64,000 nucleotides of DNA from Hymenobacter negativus. GTDB taxonomy: Bacteria > Bacteroidota > Bacteroidia > Cytophagales > Hymenobacteraceae. Shown here piece by piece: positions 40,699 to 50,056 of this stretch. The stretch is from the NCBI RefSeq assembly GCF_017571495.1, contig NZ_JAGETZ010000001.1, positions 124,001-188,000 of the forward strand. Direction: 5' to 3'. The translations under genes were made by a program, and so were the position numbers. The notes beneath the pieces are model-generated. The model was not told the origin of the DNA, made no database searches, and saw only the letters and a program-made list of their open reading frames with translations. The first letter of the stretch is position 1; every line of letters begins with the position of its first letter.

Positions 40699-41271
40699 CT
40701 AGCGCACACCTTTCTCTGGAAAACGGCCTGATTTTGTGCGGTAGAACGCCTTGATTTTTGCCTCATCGGCCTCGTAATCGCCGCTGGGCCACACGGCTTT
40801 TCCGATGCCGGCTTCCTTCTTGGCATAGTCGAGGTAGCCCAGGCGGATAGGCACCCCTGCTCCTAGTGCGGCAAAGTAGTAGCCCTTGCGCCAGCGTGGC
40901 TGGTAAGCCCGCGTACCTTCGGGGGTGATGAGAATAACTAACTCATCATGCTCATTGAAAAGCTGTACCATGCCATCCACGAGGCTGTTGTTGCGACTGC
41001 GGTCCACAGGCAGCGCGCCAATGGCTTTCACGAGCCAGCCCAATGCCCAATGCTCAGTCCACTCCTTTTTCACGGTGAAGCGCACGTCTACATCCATGAG
41101 ATAAAAGGCGGCGCGGGCTAGAATGAGGTCCCAATTGCTGGTGTGTGGAGCCGCAATCATGATGCTTTTCTTGATTTCCGAATCGTTGATTTCGCCCAGG
41201 TGCCAGCCGGCCACTCCGAATACGAGTTTGGCCATGTAATACCAGAAGGTCGAGGTTTTGCGAGCGGGCAT
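40699..41271 (-). CDS. Lysophospholipid acyltransferase family protein
   Basis: A 190-residue PlsC-type acyltransferase expected to acylate a lysophospholipid or similar acceptor at the membrane. The catalytic HxxxxD is H43-TSNW-D48, and the acceptor-binding PEGTR motif follows near residue 120. At 190 residues it is shorter than plsC of E. coli and belongs to the short 1-acyl-glycerol-3-phosphate-like group. Confidence 0.85.
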   Translation of the reverse strand: MPARKTSTFWYYMAKLVFGVAGWHLGEINDSEIKKSIMIAAPHTSNWDLILARAAFYLMDVDVRFTVKKEWTEHWALGWLVKAIGALPVDRSRNNSLVDGMVQLFNEHDELVILITPEGTRAYQPRWRKGYYFAALGAGVPIRLGYLDYAKKEAGIGKAVWPSGDYEADEAKIKAFYRTKSGRFPEKGVR

Positions 41272-41375
41272 CGGATAAAAGGCAGTCTAGAAAGCGGAAA
41301 ATAAATTGGTCAGCAAAAAGCCCGGATGGGCCATTATTTCAGCAAAGATGGGTTATTGAGGCCAAATGCACTTTT

Positions 41376-42143
41376 CTATTGGAGCAGCGTCCGCAACTCC
41401 GTGGCTTGGTTCATGGCGTAGCGATAGCCGATGTCGAACAGTTCCGGCCCGCGCTTATAGCCCAGCGGGCGATAGTGCCGCAGTTCAGGTGGCTCCAGCA
41501 GCAGGTCACATTTCACCTTACGGGCCGGCGTGTTGGCATTGATGGCCAGATGCAAGGTTCGCTCAATCAAGCGGCGGAACGTAGGTATTCTTGCCTCCGG
41601 ATTGATTGGATTGCAGTGCACGCCCACCACGCGCAGGCCCGCACGGCCCAGCAGCGGCTCCACCGGCAGGTTATTAAGCAAGCCGCCATCCACCAGCTGC
41701 CGTCCCTGATACTCCACCGGCCGATAGATAATGGGTACCGCCGATGAGGCCAGTAGTGGCGGCAGCAGCGGCCCAGTATTGAAATACACCGACTCGCCCA
41801 CCATCAGGTCCGTCGCCACCAACGTCACCGGCCGGTCTAAATCTTCAAAATTGAGGGTACTGCCCAAGTGCCGGGCCAATAGCTGTTCCACCGCATCAAA
41901 ATGCAGTAGCCCAAACCGGCTGAATGCAGGCCGCGTGAGCCGAAACACGTTGGTGGACATCAGCAGCCGCAGAATTTCGCGCGGAGCAAATCCAGCTGCG
42001 TAAAACACACTGGCAATGGCCCCGGAACTCACGCCCGCCAGTTCTGCCACCGGCAACTGCAACTCGTCGAGGGCCGCCAGCACCCCCAGATGCGCAATGC
42101 CCCGGGCACCGCCGCCCGATAAAGCCAAACCCAGTTGGGCCAT
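41376..42143 (-). CDS. Patatin-like phospholipase
   Basis: A 255-residue serine lipid hydrolase. The oxyanion-hole glycine run GGGARG (10-15), the nucleophile elbow G37-V-S39-S-G41 and the dyad aspartate in VDGGLLNN are all present. There is no signal peptide, so it is cytoplasmic or membrane-peripheral. The ATG at 42143 is chosen because the protein begins with the patatin strand LGLALSGGG. Its substrate is unknown. Confidence 0.9.
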   Translation of the reverse strand: MAQLGLALSGGGARGIAHLGVLAALDELQLPVAELAGVSSGAIASVFYAAGFAPREILRLLMSTNVFRLTRPAFSRFGLLHFDAVEQLLARHLGSTLNFEDLDRPVTLVATDLMVGESVYFNTGPLLPPLLASSAVPIIYRPVEYQGRQLVDGGLLNNLPVEPLLGRAGLRVVGVHCNPINPEARIPTFRRLIERTLHLAINANTPARKVKCDLLLEPPELRHYRPLGYKRGPELFDIGYRYAMNQATELRTLLQ

Positions 42144-42243
42144 GGTGGTATTAGTTGATGAATGGTAAGCGTATGCCGGCAAGCAATAGCCCGCCCGGCG
42201 GCTTTTCGTTACGCAAAATCCGTCGTCACAACCGACTCCACTC

Positions 42244-43092
42244 CTATAAGTCAGCCAGACGCAGGGTTTGGTCCAGGCGAATGCCCTTATCTGTCAGCTG
42301 AACGGTGCAGGCCTCGTTGGTGGGGTCGTGCTCCAACAGCAGCACCCAATTATCCTCGGCCGCGCGGCGCAGCACTGCTTCCTTCTCGGGCATGGTGAGC
42401 AGCGGGCGCACGTCGTAGCTCATCACGTAGGGCAGTGGAATATGCGCGGCGCTAGGGAGCAAATCGGCCATAAAAGCCAGTGTCCGGCCTTTGTAGTCCA
42501 TCACCGGCACCATCATTTTCTCGGTGTGCCCATCGGCCAGAATGATTTCGCGAAACTGCGGCAGCGCATCGGGCACACCTTTTTGCAGGTCGATAAACTT
42601 CAAATGTCCGCTTTCCTGAATCGGCAGGATATTTTCCTTCAGAAAGCTGGCCTTCTCACGCGGGTTGGGCGTTACGGCCCAGTCCCAGTGTGCTTCGTTG
42701 CTCCAATAGGTAGCGTTTGGAAAGGCCAACTGCAGCACACCATCGGGCCGGCGCTGCACCGAGCCCCCGCAGTGGTCGAAGTGCAGATGCGTCAAGAATA
42801 CATCGGTGATATCCGTGCTGCTGAAGCCCAGCTTGCGCAGGGATTTTTCCAGCGTGTCGTCGCCGTGCAGGTAAAAGTGCCCCCGAAACTTCTCATCCTG
42901 CTTGTCGCCAATACCATTGTCGATGAGCAGCAGCCGGCCGCCGTCCTCAATCAGTAGGCAGCGCATGGCCCAGGTGCACATATTATTGGCATCGGGCGGG
43001 TTCAACTTCTGCCACATACTGCGCGGCACCACGCCAAACATGGCCCCGCCATCCAGCTTAAAAAGACCGGTATCAAGGGTATGGATTTTCAT
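42244..43092 (-). CDS. MBL-fold metallo-hydrolase
   Basis: A 282-residue metallo-beta-lactamase-fold hydrolase. The zinc motif is H102-L-H104-F-D106-H107, with later ligands in the ILADGHTEKM and FMADLLPS segments. Its organisation (N-terminal DTGLFKLDGGAMFGVVP) matches a Bacteroidota group related to AHL-lactonase-type enzymes, but the substrate cannot be assigned. It ends 100 bases before the patatin start and lies just downstream of accA. Confidence 0.87.
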   Translation of the reverse strand: MKIHTLDTGLFKLDGGAMFGVVPRSMWQKLNPPDANNMCTWAMRCLLIEDGGRLLLIDNGIGDKQDEKFRGHFYLHGDDTLEKSLRKLGFSSTDITDVFLTHLHFDHCGGSVQRRPDGVLQLAFPNATYWSNEAHWDWAVTPNPREKASFLKENILPIQESGHLKFIDLQKGVPDALPQFREIILADGHTEKMMVPVMDYKGRTLAFMADLLPSAAHIPLPYVMSYDVRPLLTMPEKEAVLRRAAEDNWVLLLEHDPTNEACTVQLTDKGIRLDQTLRLADL

Positions 43093-43122
43093 AATCTAGC
43101 TATTAGCTAACAGCTTAAAAAG

Positions 43123-44070
43123 CTACTCTACCACTACGCCCATTGCCGAAAACTTATCAATGCGCTGCGAAATTCGGTCCTCGGAAGAAATAGCAGTTAA
43201 TTCCTTCAGGGTTTTGAGCAATGTACTTTTTAGAGTATCAATCATCACTTCGGGCGCTGTATGGGCCCCACCCAGCGGCTCTTTCACGATGCCATCGACC
43301 AGCCCGGCGCTCTTCATGTCCGTCGCCGTAAGCTTGAGCGCCTCTGCGGCTTGCTCCTTGTAGTCCCAGGAGCGCCACAGAATGCTGCTGCACGACTCCG
43401 GCGAAATCACCGAGTACCAGGTATTTTCCAGCATCAGCACCCGGTCGCCGATGGCAATGCCCAAGGCTCCACCGCTGGCCCCCTCGCCAATGATGACGCA
43501 GACAACCGGCACTTTCAGCATAAACATCTCCTTCAGGTTGCGGGCAATGGCCTCGCCCTGCCCCCGCTCCTCGGCCTCTAGGCCCGGATAAGCGCCCATG
43601 GTATCAATTAAGGTAACCACTGGCACGTTGAACTTCTCGGCCAGCTTCATCAGGCGCAAAGCCTTGCGGTAGCCCTCGGGGTTTGCCATTCCAAAATTCC
43701 GGTACTGCCGTTCTTTCGTGTTGTGTCCTTTCTGTTGGCCGATGAACATCACGGTGTGCCCATCCAGCTCACCCAGGCCGCCCACCATGGCCTTGTCGTC
43801 GCCCACCGTGCGGTCGCCGTGGAGCTCCACAAACTTCTCTGCCATGCCCGTGATATAATCCAGCATCTGGGGGCGCTCCGGGTGGCGCGACAGCTGTACC
43901 CGCTGCCAGCGGGTAAGGTTAGCGAAGGTTTCCTTCTTAAGGGTCTTGATTTTAGCTTCCAGAGCCGCTACTGCTTCGCTCACGTCTACCTCGCTGTCGG
44001 CCGCGAGTTTCTGCATTTCGAGAAGCTTGCCTTCAAGGGCAGCGATGGGTTGTTCAAAGTCGAGGAGCAT
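43123..44070 (-). CDS. accA: Acetyl-CoA carboxylase carboxyltransferase subunit alpha
   Basis: The alpha half of the carboxyltransferase making malonyl-CoA for fatty acid synthesis. The 315-residue protein has the family order: an N-terminal coiled helix ([15 protein letters not shown]), then [20 protein letters not shown] and [20 protein letters not shown], then [11 protein letters not shown] and the biotin/CoA-binding [12 protein letters not shown]. accD is not nearby, as is usual. Confidence 0.96.
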   Translation of the reverse strand: MLLDFEQPIAALEGKLLEMQKLAADSEVDVSEAVAALEAKIKTLKKETFANLTRWQRVQLSRHPERPQMLDYITGMAEKFVELHGDRTVGDDKAMVGGLGELDGHTVMFIGQQKGHNTKERQYRNFGMANPEGYRKALRLMKLAEKFNVPVVTLIDTMGAYPGLEAEERGQGEAIARNLKEMFMLKVPVVCVIIGEGASGGALGIAIGDRVLMLENTWYSVISPESCSSILWRSWDYKEQAAEALKLTATDMKSAGLVDGIVKEPLGGAHTAPEVMIDTLKSTLLKTLKELTAISSEDRISQRIDKFSAMGVVVE

Positions 44071-44291
44071 GAGCTACGTTCGGGTTTACGGGAGTGGGAA
44101 GGCGAAAATAACGGATGGCGCAAGCTAAACGGGTCTAGAAGCCGCGACCTGCACCACCAAATGCCGCCTTACAAGCGGATGGCAAAGGTAAAACATCCAT
44201 CGTTGCGACCGGCAGCGAAAAATAATCCCCCTGAGAAACAACCATCAAGCTCTAAGTTGGCCTTCTTTTTAGAAAAATATTAGCCCCTGGC

Positions 44292-44323
44292 TTGCAGGGC
44301 GCGGTTTTCTTACCCTACCTTTG
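44292..44323 (+). promoter_or_regulatory. Promoter of tRNA-Asp
   Basis: TTG at 44292-44294, a 21-base spacer, then TACCTTTG (44316-44323), matching Bacteroidota -33/-7 elements, 45 bases before the tRNA. Nothing else is seen in the 44071-44291 stretch after accA. Confidence 0.6.
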
Positions 44324-44368
44324 TATCACCAAAACGGAAAAGCACACGGCTTCTCCACCAAGGCAAAC

Positions 44369-44442
44369 GGTTTGGTAGTTCAGTTGGTTAGAATGCCGCC
44401 CTGTCACGGCGGAGGTCGCGGGTTCGAGTCCCGTCCAGACCG
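44369..44442 (+). tRNA. tRNA-Asp (GTC)
   Basis: A 74-nt cloverleaf found by eye. The acceptor arm GGTTTGG pairs with CCAGACC (one G-T), D-arm GTTC/GAAT, anticodon stem CCGCC/GGCGG around loop CTGTCAC with anticodon GTC, T-arm GCGGG/CCCGT around TTCGAGT, discriminator G. CCA is not encoded. Phage genes begin on its 3' side, so it may be the prophage attachment site. Confidence 0.95.
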
Positions 44443-44454
44443 CAGACGTTTGCT

Positions 44455-44489
44455 AAAAAGGCCATTTCCAGCACGGAAATGGCCTTTTT
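44455..44489 (+). terminator. Rho-independent terminator after tRNA-Asp
   Basis: AAAAAGGCCATTTCC, loop AGCAC, GGAAATGGCCTTTTT, a perfect 15-bp stem with T run. Confidence 0.92.
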
Positions 44490-44520
44490 GTTTTTTCAGA
44501 GGCATTTTCAGTGGCACACC

Positions 44521-47500
44521 CTATCGAATGGCGTTGCTGTCGCGGTCGCTTTCTCGCTCAGCCAATTGGTCCTCGATGTTGGCTGTGTCCTCATTGGTCC
44601 AATCGATGCGTTGCCGGCTGGGCAGGCCCAGTACCGCGTCCCGAGTCTCACGCACGGCCTGCACCAATTCCTGGTTACTGCCGCCCGTGGTACCACCGCC
44701 TGCACCTGGTGCACCGCCCGGCGTACCACCGTCCTCGTAGTAGCCAGCGCCCCGCCGGCGCACTGGTGCCCCGCCCCGGTTGATGCTTGTGTCGAGCAAG
44801 TCATCGACCAGCTCGCGGTTGTTGGCGTAGGTGTCGCGGCTCAGAATCATGTAGGGCTCGCCCCGCTCCCACTCGCCCAGGTGCTCGCCCGTGGCGCCGT
44901 CCACCATCCGGATGCCGCCCCCGCCGTGCAGCTGGCCCACGGAAGGCACGCCGGCCACGGGGTTGATGCCGCCGGAGGCAAAGCGCCGCACCTTCTCGCG
45001 CCAGCCCAGCTTCAGCTTGTCGCCACCGAAGAGGGTGCCCTTGGCAAACTCGGGAATGGGCGTGGCAATGATTTTGGCTACGCTGGCAGCTGCTGCAATA
45101 CTTGTGGCAAAGCCAGTGGGCGTGAATGGCCCACCGGCTTTGAGCACGGCCAGCACACCGGCAATAATGGCCTGGGCTATATTAAACGCCTTATCCTTCT
45201 CAGCTGCCTCCTTCTTGACCTTACGAGTTTGAAGGTCATAGTTGGCTTCGATATTCGATTTCTGCTGCTCGTATGACTCCTTGGCCACGCGCCCGGCTTT
45301 GTACTCCAATTCGAGCTGGGCCAGGCGCTGCTTCTTGCTCCGCTCGATGCGTATCAGCTCCTTGTCGCCATCAATCTTGGCAAAATCGCTCAGCGTTTGG
45401 ATGGCCTGGCTGCCGATGTTGAGCGCAAATTCGGCCCCGGCCTGGTTGCGGGCTTTGGCCCGGTCGGCGTATTCTTCCTCCAGCGCCTGCTTCTCATCGA
45501 GGTAGCGGCGGGTGATGGCCAGCTTCGTATCCTCCGAAATGCCCTGCTGAAAATACTCTTCGGCGTACTGCGCATCGAGCTGCTGCCGGCGGAGGGCCTG
45601 CTCGTCGGCATCGGCCTGCGCCCGGGCCGCGCTGAACTCGGCCGACTGCTGCCGGCGGCGCTCGATGCGGCGCAAGGCAATGTCCTGGTCGATGGCCAGG
45701 ATGCGGGCCTCGATTTCAGCCTGCTGGCGCACCCGGTCGGCTTCGAGCTGGAGCAAGTCGCGCTGGAGCTTTTCCTGCACCAAGCGGCGCTTCTCGGCCG
45801 CGTTGCGGTCGGAATCGAGAATTTTCAACTGCTCGCCGGCTGCGGCCGTACGCAGCTGCGCGGCCCGGCGCACCCACTCGTTTACAATAAGGTCGTTGCG
45901 CTGCTTTTCGATGCCTAACTCCTCCTCGGCGTCCTTCTGGGCCCGGGCGCGGCGTAGTTCCGCGATGTCGGTGGCCAGCTTCGCGTCGAGGAGTTTGCGC
46001 TGCTCAGCCACCTGCTCGGCGGTGCCCTTGGCCGTGGCCTTTTCCTTTTCAGCGGCCGCCTGCAGCTGGAGGATTTTGCGCTCGGTTTCGTCGGTGAGCT
46101 GCGCAGCCTTCAGGTCGGCAATCTTTTTCTCCACGTCGGCCTGCTCCTTGGCCCGCTTCTCGGCTTCCTCCTGCTCCTTTTTGGCGAAATCGGCCTTGAG
46201 CTGCCGGATGTCCCGGGCAGCTTCCGCCACAACCACCTTGCGGTCGCCGGCCGTTTTTTTCTCCCCCAGCAGGTCGATGTCGCGCTTGGTGGCCACCTCC
46301 TGAATTTTCAGCCGCAGTTCCTCCGCCGAGCCCTGCTGCACCAGGGCCAGGGCGGCTTTGATGTTGGCCAGCCGCTCCTTCAGGCTTTCCAGGTCGTTTT
46401 TGGCTTCCTCCGCCTTTTTCGCCACCGCCGCTTTCTTTTCCTCGGCTCGGGCCTGCTCCGCAGCCAGCAGCCGCAGGTGCTCCCGCTGCTGCAATTCGGC
46501 GTAGTAATCGTTGTAGCGCTTGGTCTGCGCCGCCTTGGCTTCGGCCCCGTCCTGGCCCGTGAGGGTGCTTAGAATCGACTTAGCGTTGGCCTTCGCGTGC
46601 TGGGTGAAGGTGTCGAACGCGGTGTCGTCAATTTTAAAATTGGCCCCGAAGAAATTGGCCACCCGCTTATTGGCGTCGATGAACAGCCCCAGCGCGTCGA
46701 TGGCCAGCTGCACGCCGGCGACCAGCGTCTTGAGGGGCAGCACCACGGCGACCGCTACCACCTGGCCGAATAGCTCCAGCCCGCCTTTGCCGGTGCTGAA
46801 GCTGCTGAAGAACGCGCCCAGTTCCTTGCCCAGGGGCACCAGCTGGTCGAACAAGCTCCCGAACAGCGCGCCCAAGGGCCGCAGCATGGTGAACAAACTA
46901 TCGACGGCCGCCCGAAAAGCCTCGCTGCGGTCGTAGAGTTGCTTCAGGCCAAAGGCAAACAGGGCCAGCAGCGTGATAACGAGGCCGATGGGGTTGGCCG
47001 CCAGCGCCGTGTTGAGCCCTTCCTGCGCCGCCGTTTGCAACTCGGTGGCCGTGATGAGGGTGTACTTGCCCTCCACCTCCGTGAGCACGCCCAGGGCCAC
47101 GAGCTTTTGCAGCACCAGGGTGCGCAGCGTCGAGGCCTGCGCCTTGATTTGTTCGGCGTTGAAGGCCAGCACCGCCAGGGCCAGCAGCCCAAAGGCGGTT
47201 TTGTTTTCTGCTACAAACGAGGGCACGGCCTTGAGCACGTCGAGCAGCAGCCCCGCGTACTGGAGGAACTTGATGTAGATGGGAATCAGTAGCTCGCCCA
47301 GCTCCTGCCGGAACTGCGCAAACCCCTTCTCGGCTTTGGCCACCTCCGCCGCCGCGTTAGTATTCTTCTTGTTGAACTCGTCCGTGAGGCTCGTGCCCTT
47401 GGCAAACTCGGCACTGGCCAGCGCCTGCTTTTGGCGCACGATGTCGGTTTGGCTGGCCAGCAGGCTCACCACCTTCGTGGCTTCCTGCGACTTGATGCCC

Positions 47501-48687
47501 AACTTATCGAGCGTGGAGATGATTTCCGTGTTGCTGGCGCCCTTGAAACTGGCCGCCAGGCGCAGGATAACTTCGTTGGGGTCCGTGTTGATGAGCTGCT
47601 GAAATTCAGCGCTGGTGAGGCCAATTTGCTTGCCGAAGCCGGCCGTGTCCTTCGAGGCGGTGAGCAGGATATTGCTCAGCCCGCCACTGGATATTTCGGC
47701 CGACAAGCCCAGTTCCTGGAACGCCGCGCCCAGGCCCAGGGTCTGGGTGATTTCGGGAGCCAGGTCGCCGAGTTGGCCAATGCGCGCCGTAAAGTCGGCA
47801 ACGACGGGGCTGGTGGCGCTGCCGTCCGCGCCCAGGGCGTTGAGGGCCGAGCCGATTTTGGTGATGGCCTGGTCGGGCTTGAGGTCGGCCGTGGTCTTGA
47901 ACAGCTTCTGCAAGCCGCCGATGCTCTTGGTCACGTCCGCCACCCCGCCGGTGAACTCATCGCCCAACGCCACCACGGCCTGGTCTACCGACTGGGTGAA
48001 CTCGTCCACGTCGGCGGCGGCCACGCCCAACTGGCCCCCTCCTACGGCGATGGCTTCTAACTCGCTCTGCGCGGTGCGGGTGTCGATGCCTTCCAGCTGG
48101 CCGCGCAGGGCTTTGGCCCCGGCCGTGGTCAGGTTGAGGCTCTTTTCCATGTCGGCAATCGAGTCGCTGCCCTTGGCCGCCGCGTCGATGCTCTCGCTGC
48201 CCAACTGCTTGAGCCCGCTAATGGCGGCCTGCACGCCCAGCTGGATGCCGGCAAAGCCCGCCGCCTTTTTGATGAAGTCGAGCACCCCGCCGCCGGCGTT
48301 GTTCAACTCCTCTTTCACCCCCTTGGCTTCGGCGCGTACTTGGGCCAGGCGCGCATCCACGGCGGCCAGTTCCTCGGCCTTGTTCAGGAAGGACTCGGTG
48401 TTGGGCGTGAGCTGGCCCAGTTCGCGGTTGAGTTCACGCGACTTGGCCTTGAGCTGGTCGCTGGTGAGCGAGGTGAGGCCGATTTCGTTGCGCAGCTCCT
48501 CCATCCGGCCGCGCACTTGGCTCAGTTCCTTGTTGGCGTTCACGTATTCCTCCGAGCCCTTTTTCAGGCCCTTCATCCCGTCCTGCAGCACCTGGGCCTT
48601 GCGGGTGAGGTTGTCAAGTTCGGTGCGCGACTGCGAGCCGTCAATTTCCAGCTTAATCTGGACGTTATCCTGTCTTACGTTGGCCAT
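44521..48687 (-). CDS. Phage tail tape measure protein
   Basis: A 1388-residue tape measure that sets tail length and chaperones DNA entry, the longest gene in the window. It has an N-terminal coiled coil (residues 10-150), a glycine/alanine helical region typical of TP901-type tape measures (AAKGSDSIADMEKSLNLTTA, LGALGADGSATSP), hydrophobic segments at about 470-580, a long charged coiled coil at about 760-1170, and a Gly/Pro-rich C-terminal tail. It starts one base into the previous gene's stop codon. It is the last phage gene before the tRNA; no distal tail gene follows. Confidence 0.9.
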   Translation of the reverse strand: MANVRQDNVQIKLEIDGSQSRTELDNLTRKAQVLQDGMKGLKKGSEEYVNANKELSQVRGRMEELRNEIGLTSLTSDQLKAKSRELNRELGQLTPNTESFLNKAEELAAVDARLAQVRAEAKGVKEELNNAGGGVLDFIKKAAGFAGIQLGVQAAISGLKQLGSESIDAAAKGSDSIADMEKSLNLTTAGAKALRGQLEGIDTRTAQSELEAIAVGGGQLGVAAADVDEFTQSVDQAVVALGDEFTGGVADVTKSIGGLQKLFKTTADLKPDQAITKIGSALNALGADGSATSPVVADFTARIGQLGDLAPEITQTLGLGAAFQELGLSAEISSGGLSNILLTASKDTAGFGKQIGLTSAEFQQLINTDPNEVILRLAASFKGASNTEIISTLDKLGIKSQEATKVVSLLASQTDIVRQKQALASAEFAKGTSLTDEFNKKNTNAAAEVAKAEKGFAQFRQELGELLIPIYIKFLQYAGLLLDVLKAVPSFVAENKTAFGLLALAVLAFNAEQIKAQASTLRTLVLQKLVALGVLTEVEGKYTLITATELQTAAQEGLNTALAANPIGLVITLLALFAFGLKQLYDRSEAFRAAVDSLFTMLRPLGALFGSLFDQLVPLGKELGAFFSSFSTGKGGLELFGQVVAVAVVLPLKTLVAGVQLAIDALGLFIDANKRVANFFGANFKIDDTAFDTFTQHAKANAKSILSTLTGQDGAEAKAAQTKRYNDYYAELQQREHLRLLAAEQARAEEKKAAVAKKAEEAKNDLESLKERLANIKAALALVQQGSAEELRLKIQEVATKRDIDLLGEKKTAGDRKVVVAEAARDIRQLKADFAKKEQEEAEKRAKEQADVEKKIADLKAAQLTDETERKILQLQAAAEKEKATAKGTAEQVAEQRKLLDAKLATDIAELRRARAQKDAEEELGIEKQRNDLIVNEWVRRAAQLRTAAAGEQLKILDSDRNAAEKRRLVQEKLQRDLLQLEADRVRQQAEIEARILAIDQDIALRRIERRRQQSAEFSAARAQADADEQALRRQQLDAQYAEEYFQQGISEDTKLAITRRYLDEKQALEEEYADRAKARNQAGAEFALNIGSQAIQTLSDFAKIDGDKELIRIERSKKQRLAQLELEYKAGRVAKESYEQQKSNIEANYDLQTRKVKKEAAEKDKAFNIAQAIIAGVLAVLKAGGPFTPTGFATSIAAAASVAKIIATPIPEFAKGTLFGGDKLKLGWREKVRRFASGGINPVAGVPSVGQLHGGGGIRMVDGATGEHLGEWERGEPYMILSRDTYANNRELVDDLLDTSINRGGAPVRRRGAGYYEDGGTPGGAPGAGGGTTGGSNQELVQAVRETRDAVLGLPSRQRIDWTNEDTANIEDQLAERESDRDSNAIR

Positions 48688-49217
48688 TAGAGTCGAATGC
48701 GAGCGGCGATGTGCTGGCCGGTTTGGGCGGCGTAGCGGGTGGTCACCCCGTCGATGAGGCGGTTGATGCTGGAATAAAAAGTTTTAGCGAACCAGGCTTT
48801 GGGGCGCACGGCGCTGTTGTCGCGCACCTTGGCCCGGGCCAGGCCCCAGGCGATGCGGTTAATGGCCACGGCCTTGGTGAGGGGAAACTGCCCGTAGCGG
48901 TAGCCCGGCACGTAGTTGAATTTGTCGAGGCCCACCTTGGCCACGTAGGCTTCCATTTCTTCGATGGGCGGGGCCCGCTTGCGGTTGAGGCCCTTCATGT
49001 CGCGGATGCGGCCGTACTCGGCGAAGGCAATGCCCATGCTGGCCACGTGGCGCGCTGAGGCGGCTACGACTTCCGACCGGAGCGACTGCAGCAGCTCCTC
49101 GGTGAAGACCAAGCCCTTCTTCTGAATGGCAGCCGCCAGCTCGGCCAGGGCCCGGGCGGCGTAGTTGCCCAACTCCTCGTCGAGGATGCGCTGAAAGTCG
49201 GCCGAATAGTCACTCAT
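48687..49217 (-). CDS. Phage tail-completion-like protein (tentative)
   Basis: A 176-residue basic phage protein immediately upstream of, and overlapping by one base, the tape measure gene. Its C-terminal part (RIAWGLARAKVRDNSAVRPK and AWFAKTFYSSINRLIDG) resembles HK97-gp10-like tail-completion proteins of Bacteroidota phages, which close the tail-head junction. That assignment is by pattern only. A TTTCGTCCTA motif precedes the gene by 34 bases. Confidence 0.55.
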   Translation of the reverse strand: MSDYSADFQRILDEELGNYAARALAELAAAIQKKGLVFTEELLQSLRSEVVAASARHVASMGIAFAEYGRIRDMKGLNRKRAPPIEEMEAYVAKVGLDKFNYVPGYRYGQFPLTKAVAINRIAWGLARAKVRDNSAVRPKAWFAKTFYSSINRLIDGVTTRYAAQTGQHIAARIRL

Positions 49218-49578
49218 GCCCCCAAGATGCGGGCAAGTCTCAGCGGGGCATAGGACGAAAAAAGCCCGCCCACCTATCCTTTTTTCCAGTCCCAGCCAAT
49301 TGGTCTGAAGTCACAAATGACATGTTTTTTAGATTTTTATACACCCTTCACAAACCACTTACAGTCAATTTGCTAATCGGCAGGTCCAGCTTACCCACCA
49401 GTCCACAAGTAAAATACAAGCTGTATTTATTTGGCTTTTCTTCTTATATATTAGCCATTTATGATGTATAAATCACTGGCAAAGTGTCCTTTCCCTGCAT
49501 AATTTAATAGGCTTTCTTTACTAACCCAATACGTCCCCTGACCGGGCCGTAATCCTTTCATCTCTTTTCATTTTTCCC
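49218..49578. other. AT-rich intergenic region of the prophage
   Basis: A 361-base stretch without a recognisable gene, visibly AT-rich compared with the phage genes on either side. It holds the phage CGTCCTA motif at its left end (49251-49257) and must contain the promoter of the plus-strand gene at 49579. I see no strong TAnnTTTG element there. Confidence 0.6.
49251..49257 (-). promoter_or_regulatory. Phage upstream motif TTYCGTCCTA, copy 1
   Basis: The minus strand reads TTTTCGTCCTATG, 34 bases before the start of the tail-completion-like gene. One of four copies in front of phage genes. Confidence 0.45.
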
Positions 49579-49905
49579 ATGAAAAAAGCAAGCATTTTTC
49601 TCGCCATGGTGACGCTGTTTTCCGGCTCCACCTGCCTCCCCGCCAACGCAGTAGGCCTAGCCACCACGGCCGTTTCTGTAAAAGCGGTTTACCCCGATAA
49701 CGACTATTTTTTTGCAGGTCTCTATCAGGGGCGTGATTTTGTAGATGCGGCCGCTGCCACCTATGGCAAAGGAACGCCAGACTATTACGCAGCGGTAGAT
49801 GCCGAAATCGCCATGGCTCAAGATTCAATGAACGGTTCCCCGAGCGGTTCCGATGACCAGTACTACTGGTGGGGCTATCGGACGGGTCTACAACAGCGGC
49901 GCTAG
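49579..49905 (+). CDS. Small secreted protein, prophage cargo
   Basis: A 108-residue protein on the strand opposite to the phage structural genes. It has a signal peptide (KKASIFLAMVTLFSGSTCLP, cleavage near PANA) and a short mature domain of acidic, aromatic character (YFFAGLYQGRDFVDAAAATY, YYWWGYRTGLQQ). An SGSTC cysteine gives a weak lipobox alternative. It has its own AT-rich upstream region and a very long hairpin downstream, as expected of a phage moron. No family is recognised. Confidence 0.65.
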   Translation: MKKASIFLAMVTLFSGSTCLPANAVGLATTAVSVKAVYPDNDYFFAGLYQGRDFVDAAAATYGKGTPDYYAAVDAEIAMAQDSMNGSPSGSDDQYYWWGYRTGLQQRR

Positions 49906-49924
49906 TTCATCCGTCCATTCAGTA

Positions 49925-49991
49925 CACGAGTGCCTGAATAACAAAAGGTTCGACCTCAGAGGTCGGACCTTTTGTTATTCAGGCACTCGTG
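49925..49991. terminator. 67-nt near-perfect palindrome
   Basis: The 32-base arm CACGAGTGCCTGAATAACAA (49925-49956) is inverted at 49960-49991 with a single mismatch (position 26 of the arm) around a three-base loop CAG. Its inner part (AAAAGGT..ACCTTTT) looks like a bidirectional terminator after the cargo gene, but the stem is far longer than needed. Confidence 0.8.
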
Positions 49992-50056
49992 CTTTTAGCG
50001 CTGGTATGCCATGATGTTGCCCAGAAGGCACGTTATTCACCGGATAGGCTATCGCC

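Noticed and set aside
44321..44740. Plus-strand open frame running through tRNA-Asp and into the tape measure region
   Set aside because: It reads through a tRNA and its terminator and overlaps the tape measure on the other strand, so it is not a gene.
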